Shown here: positions 22,986 through 36,187 of the stretch, in pieces
How the letters are laid out: every line of letters begins with the position of its first letter
Position numbering within the stretch: position 1 is the stretch's first letter
Source of the DNA: Asterias amurensis
Lineage: Eukaryota; Echinodermata; Asteroidea; Forcipulatida; Asteriidae
Length of the DNA stretch: 64,000 bases
NCBI RefSeq assembly: GCF_032118995.1
Contig: NC_092656.1
Location: 11,785,761 to 11,849,760 of the forward strand
Reading direction: 5' to 3'
Translations under genes and position numbers: made by a program
Notes under the pieces: model-generated
The model's input: only the letters and a program-made list of their open reading frames with translations
The model's database searches: none
What the model was told of the DNA's origin: nothing

Positions 22986-23821
22986 TCTCCCAAGTAAATC
23001 ATATTACATAATTCATTCCGATGGGTAGGGAATCACGTCATGGCCAGAAACGTGATGTATCAAAAGTAAAACCGCCCCTCCCCCCCCCCCCCCCACCAGA
23101 CCGCTCCATAAATACGTTCAGATTGCAATTTCACATAATTGTAAAAATGCAGCGTACAGGCCTTTATTACTTGGGTTATTGGCCGTAACAAGATTAGTTA
23201 CGTGTGTATTTGCCGGATTGGACTCTCTATCAAAAACTAAAAAAACAACGAGTTTTCATCATGTTCACTTCCTTAATTTCCCAATGGCTGTTATTATCAC
23301 TAGTCGACTCTTGCATGACAAAGCTTCGATCTCAAAGGAAGCACCAAGCTCTTGATCAGAAAACAGGGGACATTGGACTCATCTATGACGCCCCACCTTC
23401 AAACCAGGCACTTCGTAGGAAGAGTGAAAATGAATGGATCCACAATAAAGAGACAGGCAAACCCTCTCTTACAGGGGATCCGTAATAAAGCATTAAACAA
23501 AATGAGAAACCAATGCATTAGCCTCAATAGCAATGGTTTTTCATCTCAAATGTATTGATGTTGAAAAATACTTTCCGTATAATAAGACCTAGGTTATGGT
23601 TTTTTTTTTCGGGGGGGGGGGGCAGAAGTTTTTGTGTCACAGCATTGTGCGGGAAGAGCATCTAATCTACTTTACGGCGAAAGAAAATGTAAAAGAAAAA
23701 CGTATTAAACAACCTGCTTCTTTGCTCCTTATTTATACTAAGACCAATTAAGGTCACCGTATTGGTTAATAAGGCGTTTACGAAACTGACAGAGAAAGGG
23801 TTTACTATTCTATCTCCTTAA

Positions 23822-24965
<1,144 letters not shown>

Positions 24966-25292
24966 GTTGAGATGAATTTGTTTGAGATTGAAAACAAATT
25001 ATGATGATTGAGTACATGAGTCTATTTTAAATTGCTTTGTTACAGAACTCTGTATTTTGTAAAATTTAGACCGGGCCTTAAGGATTATAAAAAAAAAAAA
25101 ATAAACCGGTCAAGGTTGAAAAGCACCGACGTTCGTTTTTGCAAAAAGAAAAAGAACGCAAGACAAAAAAATCTAGATCACTTGCCATTGACAGTAAATG
25201 GGTTGCCGATCAAGACTAAGTAATGACAACAATATAAATTACCCCGTTTCTTATTTATTGACAAATGTATTCCGTTGTGTGTGGACGTCCCG

Positions 25293-25675
25293 TTTTAAAA
25301 GCTGTTGCCACTAGAGGTAATTACTTCAAATAACTATTAGCATAAAACCTTACTTTGTGACGAGTAGTGTGGAGATGTTGGTAATAAAAAAAACATTGTG
25401 AGAAACGGTTCCCTCTGAAGTAATGTAGTTTTCGAGAAAGAAGTAATTTTCCTGCATTTGATTTCGAGACCTAGTAATTTTATCTTGAGGTCTCGAAATC
25501 AAGCATCTAAAAGCACACAACTTCCTGTGACGAGTGTGTATTTTCTTGCATTATTATCTCGCAACTTTGACAGCCAATATTGAGCTCAATTTTACACATG
25601 TTTGTTATTTATATGTTGAGATACACCAAGTGAGAAGACTGGTCTTTGACAATTACCGACAGTGTATTGTCTTTA
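25293..25675 (+). mobile_element. M1 foldback element
   Basis: Forward copy, left end weakened (TTAAAAGCTGTTGCCACTAG), right end GTGTATTGTCTTTAA. The internal GAGACCTAG / TTGAGGTCTCG palindrome is present. Confidence 0.8.
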
Positions 25676-25809
25676 AAAAAGAGCCATCATAAGAGAAAAA
25701 GAATCTTGAAGATAACATCGTGAAGATAGTGGAACACATCTCATGAAATTTTGTTGTCTGAATTTTCATAATTTTTTTAAGAGAAATAAATACAATTAGT
25801 TCCCAATTT

Positions 25810-26029
25810 AGGAGTTTATCGTACAGTGAGCGTTTTATTAATATTTTGTCTAAATCGATGTCATGCAAAATTTGTTATCGGTTTCTCGATATTTTCTCGT
25901 GAACCAGATGGTTGATCGATCTCAAGCTGCTACAGGTTTGTCAATGGTGGGTCGCATCAAGTCATAAAGTCCTTCAGTGCCAGCAACTGTTTTGTTAGCA
26001 AAAACTATTGCTGTATAATGTTCCTTTAA
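25810..26029. repeat. Family E dispersed repeat, copy 1
   Basis: It shares TAAATCGATGTCATGCAAAA, GATCGATCTCAA and CAACTGTTTTGTTAGCAAAA with 48304-48511, in the same order. Confidence 0.75.
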
Positions 26030-26036
26030 ATGTACA

Positions 26037-26599
26037 TGGCGTTTTAAACAAACATCATTTTATGTCAGCCTGATTCGTATGGCTAATAAAGATAAAAGTC
26101 ACAGAGTTGAACACGAGGAAGATTGACTCAGCAAAAAGCATGGTAGACAGAGCAAGTGTAGTAACAGGAAATCCCTGAAGGTCCCATGATTTAAATACAA
26201 ACACCAAAGAGAAACAAAATACGTCTGATTTGACTGCGATGAGTCGAGGGTAACCATGGCAGGTTTTATAGGAAGCATGTTGAAGGAAAAGCAGGAGAAA
26301 TAGAAGAGTAGATTGGAGAGACAGCTATAGCAACTTGGAGTGAGAGGGTTGAGGGTTACAAGGTTAGATCATTGATCGGTTATCGATGGTTGATTGTAAG
26401 GTGAACATTCATTTCTTTTAAAAGATTAAAATCTCTACACGGCCAATGCATGCTTAATGTCATAGTCATATGGCAGGGGAAGACAAAATATAAATTAACA
26501 TTTAGACAAACAGCTACAAATCTCTTAAACAAGCACAGCTGCAAAGCCAACTTGAGTTGCATACGAACATACCCAGTCTCAATTAATATTTGGTATGTG
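26037..26599. other. No feature seen
   Basis: Unique-looking AT-rich sequence; frames are short and lack splice context. Confidence 0.45.
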
Positions 26600-26986
26600 T
26601 AAAGGAACACGTTGCCTTGGATCGGTCGAGTTGGTCAAAACAAAAGCGTTTCTAACCGTTTTTTATGAAATGCATATGGTTGGAAAGATGTTTTAAAAGT
26701 AGAATACAATGATCCACACAAGTTTGCCTCGAAATTGCGTGGTTTTCCTTCTACTGTGCGAACTAACATGGTCGGCCATTTATGGGAGTCAAAATGTTGA
26801 CCCCCATAAATGGCCGACGTGTTAGTCGACAAGGTAAAAGGAAAACCACGCAATTTCGAGGCATGTTTGTGTGGATCATTGTTTTCTACTTTTACAACAT
26901 CTTTCTACCCATATGCATTTTATAAAAACGGTTACAAACGCTTTTCAAAGACCAACTCGACCGATCCAAGGCAACGTGTTCTTTTA
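26600..26986. mobile_element. M2 foldback element, copy 1
   Basis: Nearly full-length inverted repeat: AAAGGAACACGTTGCCTTGG at left, CCAAGGCAACGTGTTCTTTT at right. The central arms GGCCATTTATGGG... / CCCATAAATGGCC close on a loop of about 10 bases. Confidence 0.9.
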
Positions 26987-27143
26987 AATCACATGGCATC
27001 GTCTAGTCAGGCGGGATGGGTGAAACAAAATAATTAAGTTTCACCGCGCACTGATGTTATTAAATTTCTGCCACTGTACGCCACATGGCGGGACAAATAG
27101 TAGCGACACCTACGGCATAAAATTAATGCTACCTTGTCCCATA

Positions 27144-27389
27144 GGGTGCGTTCGTTTAGCTTCCCTGGGTCATCCCCGGTCTGCCCCGGTACGTTCGAAT
27201 AGCTTTGACGGCATTCCAGGGGCTCACCCAGGTCAGCCCCCACTGCTTGTGGAGTGGGTTACTTGGGGGCTGGCTCCAGGTAAACGCGTCACTTTGAGAG
27301 CGGTGAAAGGTCGTTCGATCAGCTCTTGTCAGGGGCTCACCCGAGTGAGCACCGCGGAGTAGACCCACGGAAGCTAAACGAACTCACCC
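27144..27389. mobile_element. Family H foldback element, copy 4
   Basis: Ends GGGTGCGTTCGTTTAGCTTC and GGAAGCTAAACGAACTCACC. Interior of the long type (CAGGGGCTCACCC, GAGCACCGCGG). Confidence 0.85.
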
Positions 27390-27400
27390 AGTGATGGATT

Positions 27401-27505
27401 ACACATGACGTCATTGACCACCATCTTTGATGGCAACAATGGAAAAGTGCACAGGTGTACGCACTGCACACAACGCATCCACGTTTCATTAAAGATGGCG
27501 GTCAA
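27401..27505. mobile_element. Family K foldback element, copy 2
   Basis: TGACGTCATTGACCACCATC at left against AAAGATGGCGGTCAACC at right. It shares these ends with the copy at 15224. Confidence 0.55.
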
Positions 27506-28526
27506 CCAATGCACGGGGTCTATTGGATATAGATTCAAATTATGCTTTATGGGTGTGGTTTGTACCCAAGGCAGTGTACCAAACTGGTATTTCCATTAAC
27601 AACCAGTTTAAAATGCAAAATGACTCAACTGGAGCCATTCGGCGAAAATGTGTGCATTCCCAACCACTCCCCCAACCACCACCGCCCTCACATAATGAGA
27701 AACTCGCCGAGCTCAAGACTGGTTGGGCCGTATCCGAAATGGAGGGTAGAGCTACGGCTATGTTGTTCAGGACATTCTTTACGCTAGCACTTGATGACGT
27801 AGACAATAAGCCGTAGCCGTAACTGAAGCCGCTAATTCGGACACGGCCTTCGTGTGTCTCGTCCAGGGCCATCAGTATGTCTCTATACAAACTCGTTTCC
27901 TGTTGCATGTCCGCTCAATCAAGGCTATGGCTCATGCTCTATGTACCAATGCTTTAACGTTGTCGCCTGATCCATCAGCCACATCCATGTCATTGTCGAC
28001 CCTCTTGTCCATTAGTGTTGCCCTTGACGTTTAGCCTCCATTTAAAGAGCATCTCCTGGAAAAACTAAAAACTTCACAACTTGTCTCGTATAAATGCAGT
28101 AGTGTCGGCATTAGTCACGCTCTGGAGCGCAATGGTGAGAGAACCGCAATTAGCTCCCTAAAAGCAAACCATCATCAACGCCCAATGATTATTTTAGATG
28201 TAGCCTTAATCGCTAAAAGCACAGTTGAAGGACATGTCTCCAACAATCTAGGGAAAAAGCACTTCAGGTTAGGTTATGCGGTTATGCTGGTATCGGGTCA
28301 ACCGTGGCATGAACCCATACTCATAATATAATACCACCTTAACGGTCCGTATTAGTTATTTTTTAGAGAATCCTGTAGTATTTCGTCTAAGTAGGATTTG
28401 AAACTTTGCATGGTGGAAGTATAACCAAGAGAGGTTTGCGGCAACACCATGTGAGTATTATATCCTTTTGAGTAGTATTGGTTCGAAAATGACCGGTGGA
28501 GTATTACAAACTTTTAAAGTTACACA

Positions 28527-28527
<1 letters not shown>
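27506..28527. other. No gene recognised
   Basis: Frames of 80-120 codons overlap on both strands near 27540-27900, with moderate GC and no family motif. I do not call a gene here. Confidence 0.4.

Positions 28528-28610
<83 letters not shown>
28528..28610. repeat. (CT)n microsatellite, about 41 units
   Basis: Uninterrupted CT dinucleotide run preceded by a short CA tract. Reads as GA on the minus strand. Confidence 0.95.
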
Positions 28611-28613
<3 letters not shown>

Positions 28614-29281
28614 ACCCGAAGCAAACGTAAGGGTACGGTTAGCTATAAGGGGTTGGCAAAACCCCACATATATAAGTGTCCACCCAAGATGAATATACAA
28701 CGATGTCGACAACAGGTCAACAAGATGTAGACTTTACAAGATGCTTGTTTCAATGTGTGGTAATTCCGAGATACTGAACAAGTTGGATGCCACTTTTAGA
28801 CCCCCGTTTTTATTTGACCTGGAAAAACGGGTGCACAATAACTAAATAATTAAAAGACAGTGCATAAACGTTAAAATATTAACATCATTACAAGTGAAAG
28901 CCAGTTCTCGTTGAAAGTGCCACTGAATAATGCAGCCGTTTCCATTAAGGGGATCAGCGATGCCTGACCATTTGGTTATTTTTTTTTTTTTTTTTTTTTT
29001 TTTTCCCGATCCCCAATAGCAAAAAGAAGAAAAAAAGGAAAAACATGTTGAAACTTTATGAATTATGGAAGTCAAATTCCTAAAAAAAATACAATTGGTG
29101 TGTGATATCAGGAGCGGACATATGAACAGTGGTATGTTCGTCTAAATTTATCAGAGACGGAAAGTTTCTTGCTGTAAACGGTGAAGTGAAGCTGTTTTGG
29201 GATTAAACAGAAAACAATTGCAAGCTTTTGCGACTTCCAGATTAACGTGTCGGCACTCTATCAAATGAGCCATATCTACAA

Positions 29282-29667
29282 CTAAAGGCAGTGGACACTA
29301 TTGGTAATTACCCATAATAGTTATTGCCATAAAACCTTACTTGGTGAAAAGTATTGCGTAGAGGTTGTTGGTATAAAACATTGTGAGAAACGGCTCCCTC
29401 TGAAGTGCCATAGTTTTCGAGAAAGAAGTAATTTTCCACGAATTTTATTTCGAGACCTCAGATTTAGAACTTGAGGTCTCGAAATCAACCATCTAAACGC
29501 ACACAACTTTGTGTGACAAGGGTAATTTTTCTTTCATTATTATCCCGCAACTTCGAAGACCGATTGAGCTCAAATTTCCACAGGTTTGTTATTTTATGCA
29601 TATGTTGAGATACACCAACTGTGAATACTAGTCTTTGACAATTACCAAACGTGTCCATTGCCTTTAA
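29282..29667 (+). mobile_element. M1 foldback element
   Basis: Near-consensus forward copy (AAAGGCAGTGGACACTATTGG to GTGTCCATTGCCTTTAA) with a well-kept internal palindrome. Confidence 0.9.
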
Positions 29668-30242
29668 GGATCAAACCGAGAGTGAGAACAGCACAGTCTA
29701 TCGGTTACTCCAACTTTCATGACCAAGTCACCCATTTGCAAATGCCTTCCACTCAGTGACTTGGTATACCATTCGGCCTCCCAAGCACAGCGTCAAACAG
29801 TCTGGGCCCAATTTCATAGAGCTGCTTAAGCAGAAACTTTTACTTAAGCAGAAAAATCCATGCTTAGTAAAATCAGAGTAGCGGCCAAGACTCAACTCAA
29901 TTGTTATGCTAAGTAAACAACAGCTAAATACCATTCACAAGCAACATTGTCATGACATTTTGGCCAGTATTATGTGTAAAATAAGATAGCTATTTTCGTG
30001 CTTAAGCATCACACTAGCATCCATGTTTGTCTATGGTGCCATATTCTGGCCTGTGGAGATATGGTGTCCCCCAAACGGCAAGCTGGGTACAAACTTCATC
30101 TGATAGCGCCCTCTTTTGAACCACCCTCCTCCGGCAAATGGGGGAACAGATTTCCACAGGACACCGCGGGACAAGACCCTCCAGTTCACCATCAAGTTAT
30201 ACATTGTGAAATAAACTTTAACGATGTCCTTAAAGGCACTTA
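29668..30242. other. Repeat debris
   Basis: Holds a family G end (GGGCCCAATTTCATAGAGCT, 29811) and a segment GATAGCGCCCTCTTTTGAAC (30102) that recurs in diverged form near 10611 and, inverted, near 44430. Confidence 0.55.
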
Positions 30243-30390
30243 AAAACTCTTCCTAACTTAGGACAAATCTCAGGACAAAAGGACGACTTCCAACCCTGCA
30301 CTGTAATGCAGACCTTAAGATTAATCCTAAATTAGGACGAGTTACTCGTCCTAATTTGAGATAAGACGAGTCCTAACTCTTTGTGAAATC
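30243..30390. mobile_element. Family F element, copy 1
   Basis: Contains CCAACCCTGCA, AATGCAGACCTTAAGATTAA and GACGAGTTACTCGTCC, shared with 34773-34928. AGACGAGTCCTAACTC near its right end is the reverse complement of its left end. Confidence 0.7.
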
Positions 30391-30392
30391 AG

Positions 30393-30605
30393 CGTCTGGA
30401 CATTTTGGTATTTACTCAAAGTAATTGTTCTTATAAAAACTTACTTGGTAATGAACAACGGAGAGCAGCTCTGCATATTGTGATAACATGTTATTGTAGC
30501 GACTGCCTGAAGGAACAACTCTTCGTTTCTCCAATCATCGTTCACGCTTTGTCTGTTCTGATTGTAATAGGCAGTGGACTCTATTGGTAATTAGTTCGAC
30601 AGGAA
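30393..30605 (+). repeat. M1 end fragments
   Basis: GGACATTTTGGTATTTACTC and AAACTTACTTGGTAATGA match the M1 left arm. A second end, GGCAGTGGACTCTATTGG, occurs at 30571. The rest of the element is missing. Confidence 0.55.
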
Positions 30606-31399
30606 TTGTTTTGAGGTTGTTGTTTTGAGGTTAACCTCCCGATACACAACGGACTTAACCCAGAAAGCGAATTAAAACAGTGAGGCCAGCACTAATTCGG
30701 CTACATTAACATTGTCGCATTCTCTCATAATGCTAAACCAAACCAGGTTGCAGGTTTGCCGATAGTTATCCTATTTTAACTATTTGAGCAGGAAAAATAC
30801 CCCCATATAAGCACCCATCCTGACCAAAACAAAACAATCAATATCGTTACAACAAAATCAACACATCATTACTAACACAATAAGAAATCCCATTACGAAA
30901 TGTCAATAAATGTTGCAGTCCTATCCAGGCACCAACAAATGACTCTAGCTGTCAATGACAGATCATTTCGATTGTCATCAATTTTTAAAACGTCATGTTT
31001 AATTTGTATGCCTTCAAGCCGCAAACTATTTTACACTATGTACGACACGTCTATTTCGCGGGTTTGATGTAAACGTGTAAGTTTAGTTGAACATTGATGA
31101 TCCCCCACAGCTCGCACATCTCAGTATGTGAAGACAACCCATTGCTAATAGTTGTATTTGAATAAGGATGACACATCAAAATGTCAGCATGAAGATTTGC
31201 AATCATTGAAACTAACCGTTGTAAATTGCATTTCAAAAGAGTGGAAGCGTTTTTGAAATATAACAGAAAATGCGTCTAGGTAGGAAGGTATTCCGTAATC
31301 GGAATACCCAATCTGGAGAAATTTTCAGCGTGAAACATTTTTCAGATTCACGTTTTTTGAATCCTTTCTCTGAACAGAGTACCTCGTCATCCAGAAGGT
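30606..31399. other. No feature seen
   Basis: AT-rich sequence up to the LINE fragment. Confidence 0.45.
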
Positions 31400-32075
31400 T
31401 TTAACAGATTCGACAATCACCTTTCGTGGAGCCATTATACCACGTGTCAGCAAGTTTCGCTATCTTGGCACAACAATAACTCACAATCTCAATGACAGCG
31501 AAGAAGTCCGGATAAGAATAGGGATCGGAAAGGCAGCACTTCGGAAGTGCAAATACTTGGCATCTTCGCGTGTTTCCCTTGACACAAAGTTACAGCTAGT
31601 ACAGTCTTTAGTGATTGCAAAGTGATTTATGACTCCACCACACTCACCTTCAAAGCAGCTAACCTAAAGCGCTTCGATGCTTTTGGCAGAATGATTTGGC
31701 GAACCCTGCTGGGCATAAAGTGGTCAGACTTCATCACAAATGAAAGGCTGGCTGAACTGATTGGTGGACGGTGGTGTCTCACAAGTGATGAGGTCTTAGA
31801 GCGGAAGGCGAAATGGTGCGCTCATGTGATGAGACAGGGAGGCCTACCCAGCGCAGCTATAGATGGTCTGCCTCGAGGCAGGGGCCGCCCTAAGCTGCGC
31901 TGGATAAACAACGTCACAAAGTGGAGTGGAAGAAGCGTCAAAGAACTGAGACGAGAAGCGATTGAAAGACACCAGGTGATGGCGGCAACTCCAGGAGTGC
32001 GCCACCATTACAACCTGAGGACGAGGCGGCCACAGACGCAAGTCTATGCCGAATGATGATGATGATGATCTGAAC
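31400..32075 (+). mobile_element. Degraded LINE ORF2 C-terminal fragment
   Basis: The frame from about 31403 reads VSKFRYLGTTITHNLNDSEE, the thumb-region motif of non-LTR reverse transcriptases, and stops at about 31622. Another frame continues with FDAFGRMIWRTLLGIKWSDF, then HVMRQGGLPSAAIDGLPRGR and GRPKLRWINNVTKWSGRS, the usual C-terminus of these proteins, to a stop at 32056. The frame break at the join suggests a small deletion. A short (ATG)n tail follows. The clade cannot be told. Confidence 0.75.
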
Positions 32076-32379
32076 CCACACTCCTCAGGAGGGAATTGTA
32101 CGTCAAATGTGTACAAACTATCAACAGCTGCTGTACAGTGATTCTCATAAAGATTTTATGGTCCTTACAATTTGAACAAACTAACAAAGGCTTACCCTCC
32201 CTTTCTAAGATTTATTTGATCGAGTTTTAATGTTGAGAGTTTTAATGTTGCCTGTACGTTTTATGAATAACTATGATGAACGTGTATACGCGTTGACATG
32301 TACACACAAAAATAGGCCTACCTCGTGTTACGTCACTCGTATAATTTTGGCGTGTCGTGTTTGGGCACCAGACCCTAAC

Positions 32380-32480
32380 TGTGTTGTTACAATCAGCTAC
32401 AGAGTGTGGGGTTCGCTACCCGGTCATGACACTTGCGCCCCTTGAGGAAGGCATTTAACCACAATTGCTCCTTAACAAAT
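32380..32480 (+). mobile_element. SINE head fragment
   Basis: GTGTGGGGTTCGCTACCCGG followed by GACACTTGCGCCCCTTGAGG resembles the B-box and first body segment of the tRNA-derived SINEs in this window. Confidence 0.4.
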
Positions 32481-33280
32481 TGAGAAGCTGTTTCATCTGC
32501 TAGGCTCTTGTAATACGGACTGTAAAAGGGTAAACCTGTTTCACCCGCATGTGCGGCACACCCGCGTGAGTACTTTGCAACATGCCCCTGGTGATAGGGT
32601 CGATGGCCCAAATCAGTCAATTTGTAGCCCTTACAATGTATTGGCTGTCCGTGGGTATTTGATGGAGGCGATCTCTCGAAACAAAAATTTGGACTAGTAA
32701 CGCGGCAAATTTGATTTAACACAAAAGAGACGCATGCATATTATTATTCTCGAATTGGTTCCTGTATTATTTGAGTTGTTTGTTTGCATTTCAGACATGC
32801 CATGGGTCAATATATTATATCCGTGTGTTTCCCCTTGGGACTCAGTTATCAAGATTATCGCACCCACCAGACTGGAAACAACAAAGTGTGTTGAAATTGA
32901 CACAATGGGTGTTGACACAGACAGCAACAAATCAAACTTTGTACCGTGGCTAAAATAACACTAAATTTTGAAGAGAAAACAAAAATCAAATTTTGGCAGC
33001 ATAAACCACCGAATCTTCCTAATCGCCTTAATACGTACTTTGAAAAAGACGCTCATGTGGACAACGCATTTTGTCGAAAACATCTACTAAATACGTTCTA
33101 GATGTTGCGTACTTCATCTTGGAACAGAATGGGGAAAGTGGAAACATGCATGGACTCTAGACGGGTGTATTTGGAAATGTCTGCCCACGGGTAATGTTTT
33201 CACGAGAGACACAGTTTTTTGCCATAATGAAGATTATACATGAATAGATCATGTCGGTCTGTCAATCATGATGGATAGGC

Positions 33281-33655
33281 TTAAAGGCACTTGACACATT
33301 TGGTCATTGTGAAAGACCAGCTTTCTTACTTTGTTATGTTACGACATTATGCTCAAATTAACAAATCTGTAAACTTTGACTCAATTGGACATCGAAGTTG
33401 CAAGAGGAAAACAAATAATAAAAAATAAAAAAAACACCGTTGTTGCACCCATTTTTGTGTAATGCCTCTTTGCCATAAAAGTGTTAATAATTCGGGTGAG
33501 AACTTGCCTCTTTCTCAACACTTGTTTACTTCAGAGGGAGCTGTTTCTCTCAATGTTTTTCAACAGTTCTCCATTGCTCGCACCAAGTAAGTGTAGGCCT
33601 ATATTATGCTAACATTAATTTGAGTCATAACCAATATTGTATAGTGTCTTTTTAA
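33281..33655 (-). mobile_element. Diverged M1 element
   Basis: Reverse copy between TTAAAGGCACTTGACAC and ATAGTGTCTTTTTAA. The centre carries an AATAATAAAAAATAAA insertion. Confidence 0.75.
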
Positions 33656-34269
33656 ACAAGGAACATACTTTGCAAGATAACCTGCATTTGCAGTGGACAC
33701 TTACGACAAATAATAAGGGTTACGTGATTTGGGTTATACGAATCAATGGTTGTATCGATGTTTTTTTCACGTTACGGTTTGGTTAAAGTGCGAGCAGTGG
33801 CCGATGAGTAAATCTCTGTGTATTCAGGCAGTGGACGATTCGAAGGGTTGTCAACATTGGTCAATGGAGGGAAACATAATGTAGTAATAAGATTGGGCGT
33901 GTGCGTGGTTGCAATACATAATAGCATATGTGAGCGGGAAAGCTTTCGGTCATGGGAAAGTACTTTTAACGGCGTTTGCTAGTGCTGCGTGTAGCCTACT
34001 AATGTACAGGACTTTTGAAAGACACCCTGAAGACAGGATGCTGGTGATTTCACAGGAGCCCCCTTAGAGGAAGGACTAGTAACAGTTCTGGGCCCAATTT
34101 TATAGAACTGATAATGGTCAAAAAGTAGCTAAGCAGAATTTGTTTATCCTTACAAGCAGTATGGTTCACAGCCAAAATAGCATGTCGTCATGTACAATCT
34201 CTGACTGATTGGTATCCTGCTTGGTCATGTTGTATACGGTTGGTCTACCTCCATAGTCCCAGTGAGTTT

Positions 34270-34350
34270 AAGTAACATTTTTTTTTTCAAAGACCCCCCC
34301 CCCCTCCACACACACACCCCCACCCCTACTCCCCCCCCCCCCCCACCCAA
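34270..34350. repeat. C-rich low-complexity tract
   Basis: Runs of C (34295-34305, 34330-34345) separated by CA repeats. The minus strand has several G tracts and could form a G-quadruplex. Confidence 0.8.
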
Positions 34351-34772
34351 CCTTTAAGCCTGAAACCTTTAAATATTTCTAAGGCATCTATCAAGAAAAA
34401 CAAATTTGTGCAAACAGGTTGTTTTTCTGCCATTATTCTCTTGCAACTTCGCTGAACAATTTGAGCAAAAATGTTAACAGGATATGTTGTGTCTTTAATC
34501 GTGCATGAGCTGCACTTGTCGTATGCGTGTAAATAGGGTTGAATGCTTGAAGTAATACATCCAAATGTACAATGCTTGAGGTATGCCTACAGATCGATGC
34601 ACTTAAAACCAAGCTGAGCTCAGTGCGGAATTGTCTTGCCTATAGGCTATTCACAAAGAACTGAAAACCTCCAAGTCCAAAATCCGTTGTAAATTGGCTT
34701 GCTGATTGGTTTTACCTGTTGGATCGTCCTATAAAGGTAATAAACACCCTTGGTAACTGTCAAAGACCAGCC

Positions 34773-34928
34773 GTCGATTTCACAACTTCAGATTAATCTT
34801 AGGACTTGGGACGAGTCCCAACCCTGCAATGTAGCATGCAGACCTTCAGATTAATCCTAAGTTAAGACGTGTTACTCGTCCTTACTCGCGATAAGGTTAA
34901 TCGTAGCGTTTCGTGAAATCAACGGCTG
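34773..34928. mobile_element. Family F element, copy 2 (nested)
   Basis: GATTTCACAAC at left and TTTCGTGAAATC at right are inverted. It shares CCAACCCTGCAATGTA and GTTACTCGTCC with the copy at 30243. It splits CAAAGACCAG from TATTCTCACTT of the host element. Confidence 0.75.
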
Positions 34929-34983
34929 TATTCTCACTTTGTGTGTCCCAACGGATGCATAATAAATCTGTGAAAACCTGGAC

Positions 34984-35374
34984 TTAAAGGAACACGTTGC
35001 CTTGGATCGGACGAGTTGGTCTATTAAAAGCGTTTGAAACCTTTTTTTATGAAATGCATATGGTTAGAAAGATGTTTTAAAAGTAGAATATAATGATCTA
35101 CACAAGTATCACTCGAAATTGCACGGTTTTCCTTTTACGTCGCTAACTATCACGGTCGGTCATTTATGGGAGTCAAAATGTTGACTCCCATAAATGGCCG
35201 ACCGTGTTAGTCGACAGGGTAAAAAGAAAACCACGCAATTTCGAGGCATATTTGTGTAGATCATTGTATTCTACTTTTACAATATCTTTCTAACCATATA
35301 CATTTTACAACAAACGGTTACAGAACGCTTTTCAAAGACCAACTCAACCGATCCAAGGCAACGTGTTCCTTTAA
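34984..35374. mobile_element. M2 foldback element, copy 2 (nested)
   Basis: Full hairpin from AGGAACACGTTGCCTTGG to CCAAGGCAACGTGTTCCT, flanked on both sides by TTAA. Uninterrupted host copies have a single TTAATTGG or TCAATTGG at this point. Confidence 0.9.
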
Positions 35375-35611
35375 TTGGTCATCGAAGTTGCAAGCGAATA
35401 ATACAAGGAAAAACACCCTTGTTGCACAATATTATAATTTTGTGTGCTTTCAGACGCCTAGGAAAAGTTCAGGCCCGAAGTCTTGAATAAGATTAAGTTA
35501 ATTTGATTGAGAAATTAATTACCCCTTTCTCAAAAAATACCTTACTTCAGATGAAGCCGTTTCTCACATTGTGTTACTACCAACAGCTCCCCGTTGCTTG
35601 TCACTATACGT

Positions 35612-35872
35612 TGTAAAACGCATGTCAAAGAACCCAGTGCACTTTTCGAAAAGAGAAGGGGTTCGCCCCGGTGTTCCTGGCTGTGGCTGCTGTATGCGCC
35701 GTAGCATCTTGTCAACCCTTAAAAGGTGCCAAATAATTGGGTCTAAGAATTCATCACTGCAATAACATATATTTCTGAAAGTTTGTATATACTCAGCGCC
35801 TTGAGTACGTTGTTTTGTAGATACGTGCGCTATATAAGACTTCGATATTATTATTATATTATAATACTGGTA
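35612..35872 (+). mobile_element. SINE, 5'-truncated (copy S2)
   Basis: It starts near AAGAACCCAGTGCAC and follows S1 through GAGAAGGGGTTCGCCCCGG to the tail GCGCTATATAAGACTTCGAT and ATT repeats. It cuts off the right end of the foldback complex at 34731. Confidence 0.75.
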
Positions 35873-35934
35873 CGCAATTATTATTAATTCGTACTTTTAA
35901 GATTGTTATGCATTCGTGTCCTTACTCTATGTTA

Positions 35935-36173
35935 GGACACACCAAGTGAGAATACTGAGACTCGCAAGGGACTCATACAGAGACACCAATGAACTTGTCT
36001 CTCAGCTAATCACCTGGTCACCAAAACAGGAAAGGAGAATTAGGGGGAAACATAAGCTCAGCTATATGGATGTAAATGCTAGGGACATCGGGGTGCTCCT
36101 AGCTTATCCTAACCTAATGAGATCTAAACAGGGATGGGCGAGCACCAACATGATTCTGACCTTTGTCGACTAG
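35935..36173 (+). mobile_element. LINE C-terminal fragment
   Basis: The open frame ends with LVSQLITWSPKQERRIRGKH, KLSYMDVNARDIG and NLMRSKQGWAS, which resembles the C-terminal tail (GRPKLTYxDxLxxDxG...LxxAMxDRxxW) of many invertebrate LINE ORF2 proteins. It is followed by a G-run (36175-36187). The upstream part is lost. Confidence 0.6.
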
Positions 36174-36187
36174 AGAGGGGGGGGGGG

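Larger units (their letters stand above)
34731..35612 (-). mobile_element. M1-like element split by two nested foldback elements
   Basis: A reverse M1-like copy (GTAACTGTCAAAGACCAG, then TATTCTCACTTTGTGTGTCC, then TTGGTCATCGAAGTTGCAAG, then TTTCTCACATTGTGTTAC) is interrupted at 34773-34928 by family F and at 34984-35374 by M2. Its right end is cut by a SINE. Confidence 0.85.

Noticed and set aside
27540..27908. Overlapping 80-122 codon frames on both strands
   Set aside because: No family motif, no convincing splice sites, and composition does not favour one frame.
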